This document shows, piece after piece, positions 58,501-62,711 of a stretch of 62,711 nucleotides of DNA (within the stretch, counting starts at the first letter, position 1; each line of letters begins with the position of its first letter). Below the pieces are notes generated by a model that worked only from the letters and a program-made list of their open reading frames with translations, did no database searches and was not told where the DNA came from. Made by a program: the position numbers and the translations under genes. Source of the DNA: Intoshia linei (taxonomy: Eukaryota > Orthonectida > Rhopaluridae); NCBI GenBank assembly GCA_001642005.1, contig LWCA01000068.1, positions 1 through 62,711 on the forward strand, given 5' to 3'.

Positions 58501-60711
58501 AGATGATGAACTATTAATGAACCTTTGACGGGTTAAAGTTTTTCAGGTATTTTTTATAGTACATTATTAATTGTTTACTACATATTTTATCAGATCAATA
58601 AAAAGTATATACTATTTATCTTCCCGGTGAAAAATTAATATTATATATCCCTTGGTTGGTGTTTTATAGAATCATGAATATTGACTGATTTTTTGTCCCA
58701 TTTTCAATTTCAAATTTAAAGCTTTTTTTATGACTAGAAACTTGGCTCGGTGATAAATTTTAATAAAATAATTAAATAAAACCGCTGCTAGTAAAATAGA
58801 ACAAATGGTTTCGCAATAACGTTTTGCATTTGTAAATAATTTAATACTAAAGAATTTACTTTTACATTATTTGCACGTTTTATATTAGTATTTCTGAGCC
58901 TTTATGTTACTGAAAATGTCTATAATATGTAATAAATGTACATAGTTTTCATAGACCACCAAAAAAGTGTTGTGGACCCCAAGGGGTCCACATGGAGCCC
59001 GTTGAGAATGGCTGATTTAGTAGACTCGGCTGTTTATTGAATTTTCCAGAAATATAATCTAAATTTTTCTTTTTAGTTCTCTATTTACGAAAAATTTTAT
59101 TATTTAATTTAGTTTCCGTTTTTTGATTAATCCAAAAATTTAAATTGAAACATTTATATCATTAGTATCATATGATTATAGGCAACAATATGCAATGCAA
59201 ATTTTGCAGATTATGCATGTTTCAGAAATTTATTTGAGGGTAGTATTAAAACATTTTGTAATAGCTGCCATTTCAGTTGTAAATTGATTTCAAATTTTTA
59301 TGTTTTTTCTTAAATTGCGTCATCACTTTATTTTATTTTCTATTCCAAGAAAAATTTCTATATAAATTAATAACGTCAGATCTACCAACGGGCGATAAAA
59401 GGGGCTAGTTTTTAAATTATTGTGCGATGTTATAAATATTTTTCGTATGGATGTAAGGATAACACTGAAATAAAAGTTTTGCAAATTTATTCCTAATTCG
59501 ACATACTATTTACATATCAACTTTACCAAATCTCAGTTTAAATGCACTTATTCATTCAATTTCATTAAGTCTTATTTGTAATTTTGAAAATGTGATATTT
59601 TCCATAACATGCGGCATATACATTTAAATCTTCATTAAAAATCACAAAATCATGCAACTCACGAGTCATCGAATTTAATTAATTGTTTTCATATTTTTAC
59701 TTAAAAATATCTTTGGGTTAGAACAGTCTGTTTCCTAATTGTAAATTTATTGATTAGCAGATCAATAAAAAATTTCATTATACAGTCACATTGAAAAATT
59801 TTCATTTTGTATTACGTTAAGTTTAGAGTCTAATCCGTTTTAATCAGTAGTTTTTAAGCCGGCGTTTCCGAACATGCGGGTCGCGAAATATTTGTTTAAA
59901 TTTTAAAACACAATCTATTAATATGTAAATTATTATATACATGCTAAATTTAAATGTCTACAGTGTAGGCCATGGGCAGCAACCTTTTGCATCTCCTGGG
60001 CCACTTTTTGATATAAAAAATTATACGGTCCCCGTTTTTGAAGATTTACACATGAGATAAGCCGCACCTATGATGCAATTACAAAAATTTCTTAACCTTT
60101 TAAATCGGAAGATACTCAAGATATATAAATCATTTAATCGCTTGAAAAAGGCATTATGTCAACATTGTTATTGAAGTTACCTGAACCTACGTAGATTTTG
60201 TCTTTACAAGATATTTAAAAAATATAAATAGAATCGAAATGTAAATGTTTTAATGTTAATCCATTATAAATATTATTTTAGGTTATACTTTGGGACATAG
60301 GAAATTTAAAGTTTATTACAACCAGAAGGCATGTTTAGCTACAGTCGGTTCGGATGGTTGTAAAAAAATGGTCAACAAATCAAGCTGGATTACGAAAAAT
60401 AAACAAGGTATTATTTTGAACATTTGATTAAAATTTACGTTTAATTTAATTATAAGTTAATCATCATTTATAAACTTTTTAATTGAAATTATAAACGATA
60501 AGTCATATTGATTAATACTGATTATATTAATATTTTAACTACAATATGATGTGGTTAGCGAATAATAATGTAATAATAAAATTAATTATTTTTTATAGCT
60601 ATGCATCACCAAAAACAAGAATATCAACATATATCCAAAAGAAATTTACACATTAGCAAACAAACCAACAACCAAAAACACTTTTTCGATCCAAATAGTT
60701 TGTGCCAGTAA
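52529..60711 (+). CDS. ZNF622: ZNF622 / REI1, 60S ribosome biogenesis zinc finger protein
   Basis: REI1 family proteins recycle export factors from late cytoplasmic pre-60S subunits. Seven exons in phase: 52529-52699, 52891-53065, 53522-53662, 54535-54694, 55833-55924, 60282-60407, 60599-60711; 325 residues. U1-type C2H2 fingers: FQCTVCLVYF...SHYKTQWH, PCIICNKRFENIKSFNNHVK, CLFCTLNFSSNDYMSHLKKH (followed by SFIPP), and FQCIYCCKLF...HMDNTGH. The C-terminus matches the family: EYKMVLPSG, YTLGHRKFKVYYNQK and a basic end. It is shorter than human (477) because the long acidic linker is nearly absent. Intron 5 is 4.3 kb and contains a whole gene on the other strand. AATAAA lies at 60753-60758. Confidence 0.95.
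54728..54984. mobile_element. hAT-type MITE in ZNF622 intron 4
   Basis: The ends CAGTGTCTCTCAACC and the complement of GGTTGAGAAACACTG match at 14 of 15 bases. It is 257 bp and non-coding. Flanking 8-mers (taatggat / tagaaaaa) do not match. A lone hAT end CAGCGGTTCTTAACC lies at about 53849 in the previous intron. Confidence 0.65.
55085..55720. repeat. Dispersed repeat family C, copy in ZNF622 intron 4
   Basis: Shares AAAATTTCATCAGCCTTATG and the AGTGTAGCCATAAAACTGTC block with the copy in the JOSD intron (44825-45480), the latter reversed. No ends or coding capacity recognised. Confidence 0.45.
56641..57738 (-). CDS. Nested gene in ZNF622 intron 5, unrecognised
   Basis: Five exons in perfect phase: 57738-57611, 57438-57384, 57083-56991, 56948-56868, 56832-56641; 182 residues, from MHVKSKSTLDSINFNSYDSG to a TAA stop. 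Introns are 172, 300, 42 and 35 bp. The N-terminus is polar with VKWYSRRMSMR. The middle and C-terminus are charged and helical (FKDIVDICSHATLKIDNAIR; FLKRDKYLEKIKEQW; KKKIIEKELKIGKK). A coiled-coil axonemal or cytoskeletal protein is possible, but I have no firm family match. It lies fully inside a single intron of ZNF622 on the opposite strand. Confidence 0.7.
58346..59014. mobile_element. hAT-like element in ZNF622 intron 5
   Basis: The ends CAGGCATTCTCAACC and GTTGAGAATGGCTG are flanked by ATTTAGTG / ATTTAGTA (seven of eight identical). Its inside matches the 931-2121 element in reverse orientation. No intact reading frame. Bases 59015-60281 hold two weak hAT-like ends (about 59862 and 59970) and no gene. 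Confidence 0.75.
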
Positions 60712-60752
60712 AACTTGTTTTTTTAAAACCTGTCTCTATATAAACATTTTCA

Positions 60753-60758
60753 AATAAA
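60753..60758 (+). terminator. Poly(A) signal of ZNF622
   Basis: AATAAA lies 42 bp after the ZNF622 stop codon and only 11 bp before the upstream candidate ATG of the CoA synthase gene. If used, cleavage would fall inside that next coding region. Confidence 0.55.
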
Positions 60759-60769
60759 ATTTAAATTTA

Positions 60770-62408
60770 ATGTTCATTCGTTCCTTTTTATTTAAACGTA
60801 TACTGTACTACAATTCTCAAATGAAATTGGCCACATTTAACGGTACTAAAGGAATAATTGTAGGTGGAACGTTTGACAGGTTTCATAAAGGACATAAATC
60901 ATTGATTGATAAAGCTTGTTCCATAAATAAAGGAACGTTAATGATTGGAATCACTGAAGATGAATTAAACACATGTATAATTAAAATTAAAAATTTGACG
61001 TTATTTCTAGACAAAACTTTGGCTGAATTTATTGAACCGCTAAATGTTCGGATGGCTAATGTTGAGCAATATGTGAAATCCGTTTTAAAAGACGACAGAA
61101 AATTTTTTATTGAACTATTATTGGATAAGTATGGTAATTCCATAAAGTGTGACGAGGCGTACATTATTTGTACCCTTGAAACTAGTCCAACAGTTGATGA
61201 AATAAACGAAATTAGAGAAAAATTGGTTTTTTTTCATATAATTTTTTAAAATATAATTTAGGGTTTAGTAAAATTAGATAAAGTAATGTGTGATGGAATT
61301 AAAATTGGCGACGAAAAGTTTTACTATAGAAAATATCTCAAAAACAACCTGATTAGTTCAACAAATTACAGAATTGACATGCTGGGAACGTTGATATCCA
61401 ATAATAAATACCAATACACGGTTTATCAACTCTGTAGTTTTTAAATTGCATATATTAGGATTTTTATAAGAATGTATATGTTATTGGCTTAACTGGCTCA
61501 ATTGCTAGTGGAAAATCTTCCATTTCCAAATTGATAAGTGAATACGATAGCATAGTTATCGATGCTGATAAAATATGTATTCTGATTTTAAAAGTAATCT
61601 ATTGGTCATATTAGGTCACGAAATTTATAATACAAATGAAATGGTGGTTAAAAAAATTGCTTCAGTATTTGGAGATGATGTAGTCCGGGACGGTCGCGTC
61701 AATCGTTCTAATTTAGGTCTTAGAGTTTTCAAAGACTCTGTAAGGCAAGATCAATTATTACACGAATTTTATTTAGGATGATATGGAAAAATTGACATCT
61801 ATAGTTTGGCCGCCCATGATATTGAAAATAAAGAAACAGATTGAAAGAATTGAAAAGGGTACTTATGGCAATGAAAATTATATATTCTATTTCACCTTTC
61901 ATGTCCGGGAACTTTTGCAGCAATGGGGTTTACTGTATCGTACACCAATTTACTTTTAGTTTTCCATTTTGAATACTTGTTGATTAATTTACAATTTGTT
62001 AAATACAATACTTTGTTATAAAGCATTCTTAGAAAATGACACTGGAAGACGCAAAATTATTATAATTGACGCTGCCATAATTATAGAAGCAAAATGCTAT
62101 AGTTTATGTCACGAAGTTTGGATTTGTTCAATTCCGAAACAAATTGTACATTTTTCTAAAATGTTTTTTTGATCTGTAGGCTTTAGAACGGGTTATGAAA
62201 CGAAATCAACTATCTAAAGTTGAAGCTGAACAGCGTTATGACAGTCAAATGTCACCGTTTGAAAGAAAAAAATTCGCAAATGTTGTATTTTGTACCAAAT
62301 GGGATACTGATTTTACTAAATACCAGGTTTATCATTATTAATTTTTATATTTTGAAGGTTAAGAGAGCTATGAAATTATTATATGAACGGATGAAACAGC
62401 ATGGATAG
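60770..62408 (+). CDS. COASY: Bifunctional CoA synthase (PPAT + dephospho-CoA kinase)
   Basis: Carries out the last two steps of CoA synthesis. Nine exons in phase: 60770-60974, 61011-61225, 61262-61420, 61459-61576, 61615-61739, 61777-61858, 62033-62145, 62180-62326, 62358-62408; 404 residues. PPAT part: VGGTFDRFHKGHKSLID (HxGH nucleotidyltransferase motif), MIGITEDEL, EFIEPLNVR, TSPTVDEINEIR. DPCK part: VIGLTGSIASGKSSIS (Walker A), VIDADK, VNRSNLGLRVF, IIIIDAAIIIEA, ERVMKRNQLSKVEAEQRYDSQMS. It is shorter than human (564), lacking most of the N-terminal extension. The first Met begins MFIRSFLFKRILYYNSQ, basic and possibly mitochondrial; a second Met at 60821 gives a start closer to the domain. 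Six introns are 36-38 bp or similar. Confidence 0.95.
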
Positions 62409-62499
62409 AACCGTTTACACAATACGTGTAGTATAGTTTATTGTAAAAAATTATGCATGTTAAATGTTATAATCACAATGCCAAAATAAATGTATTCTA

Positions 62500-62711
62500 T
62501 TAATTAATATGTACCAGGCGCGGGTGCGGCCCGATTCGTAGTTTAGTGCGTTTTTGTGCGTTAGGTGGATCATACCCTTTAAAACTTCTTGGCATTTTGC
62601 TTTTACCAACCACTATTAATTTTTGTCTATTAGTTCCATCCATATTAGAAGTGCAAAAAATGGTAATCCTCTCCTTACTACATTTTTTGCCCATTTTCAT
62701 TTTCTTCCTCT
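62500..62711 (-). mobile_element. pogo/Tigger transposase fragment at right edge
   Basis: On the minus strand KCSKERITIFCTSNMDGTN then KLIVVGKSKMPRSFKG matches the DDE_1 catalytic region of pogo/Tigger transposases (pattern KxRxTxLLCxNxxGTxKxPLxVIGKSxxPRCF). The frame is open to the window edge and stops at 62500. Only this part is visible. The pattern's LLC reads IFC here, and intactness cannot be judged. Confidence 0.8.

Noticed and set aside
60883-61164. Minus-strand 93-codon frame
   Set aside because: Shadow of the CoA synthase exons on the other strand.
1-62711. tRNA, rRNA or CRISPR features
   Set aside because: No cloverleaf with conserved tRNA boxes, no rRNA-like stretch and no regularly spaced identical repeats were noticed by eye; a covariance-model scan was not possible here.

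Overview
The window is a piece of an AT-rich eukaryotic, almost certainly animal, nuclear genome. Nearly every gene is split by GT-AG introns. Several families are animal-specific in this form: rhodopsin-type GPCRs, beta-TrCP, CDK10, REEP, a HIP14-like ankyrin/DHHC transferase and a bifunctional CoA synthase. Proteins are compact and diverged. Many introns are only 31-42 bp, while others are 1-4 kb and full of transposon debris. That mix would fit a reduced, fast-evolving invertebrate such as an orthonectid or dicyemid. This is inference; no rRNA or mitochondrial marker is present to settle it.

Layout, left to right. 1-8854: 5' part of a long-chain acyl-CoA synthetase gene on the minus strand, its introns loaded with hAT elements and a large palindrome; the 3' exons lie beyond the left edge. 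8855-11679: repeats (pogo-like and hAT). 11680-12735: a GPCR gene (+). 12736-16426: repeats, a minisatellite and weak small-gene candidates. 16427-17642: a SAM-domain protein (-). 17786-18132: a Tc1 relic. 18519-19662: an LCAT/PLA2G15-type phospholipase (-) with an in-frame TAG. 19663-22875: repeats and unassigned exons. 22876-29962: a CDK10-like kinase (-), ten exons found. 30138-34335: beta-TrCP (+), 13 exons, complete. 34743-39584: ankyrin-DHHC palmitoyltransferase (+). 40586-42165: a piggyBac element with intact ends and TTAA duplication. 42892-46698: a Josephin-type deubiquitinase (+). 46996-49785: a second GPCR (+). 50483-52086: REEP (-). 52529-60711: ZNF622/REI1 (+), with an unrelated minus-strand gene nested in its fifth intron (56641-57738). 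60770-62408: CoA synthase (+). 62500-62711: edge of a pogo/Tigger transposase (-).

The genes do not form a functional cluster. They are housekeeping or signalling genes: lipid activation, ubiquitin ligase F-box subunit and deubiquitinase, palmitoylation, ER shaping, 60S ribosome maturation and CoA synthesis. Exon models were built by hand from splice sites, reading-frame phase and family conservation. In the main models (ACSL, CDK10, beta-TrCP, DHHC, JOSD, GPCR2, REEP, ZNF622, CoA synthase) every junction used keeps phase, which is the main support for them.

Mobile DNA dominates the rest: hAT elements with 8-bp duplications, pogo-type MITEs with TA duplications, Tc1/mariner pieces, one piggyBac, and a dispersed unclassified repeat (called DR1 here) present in at least eight copies.
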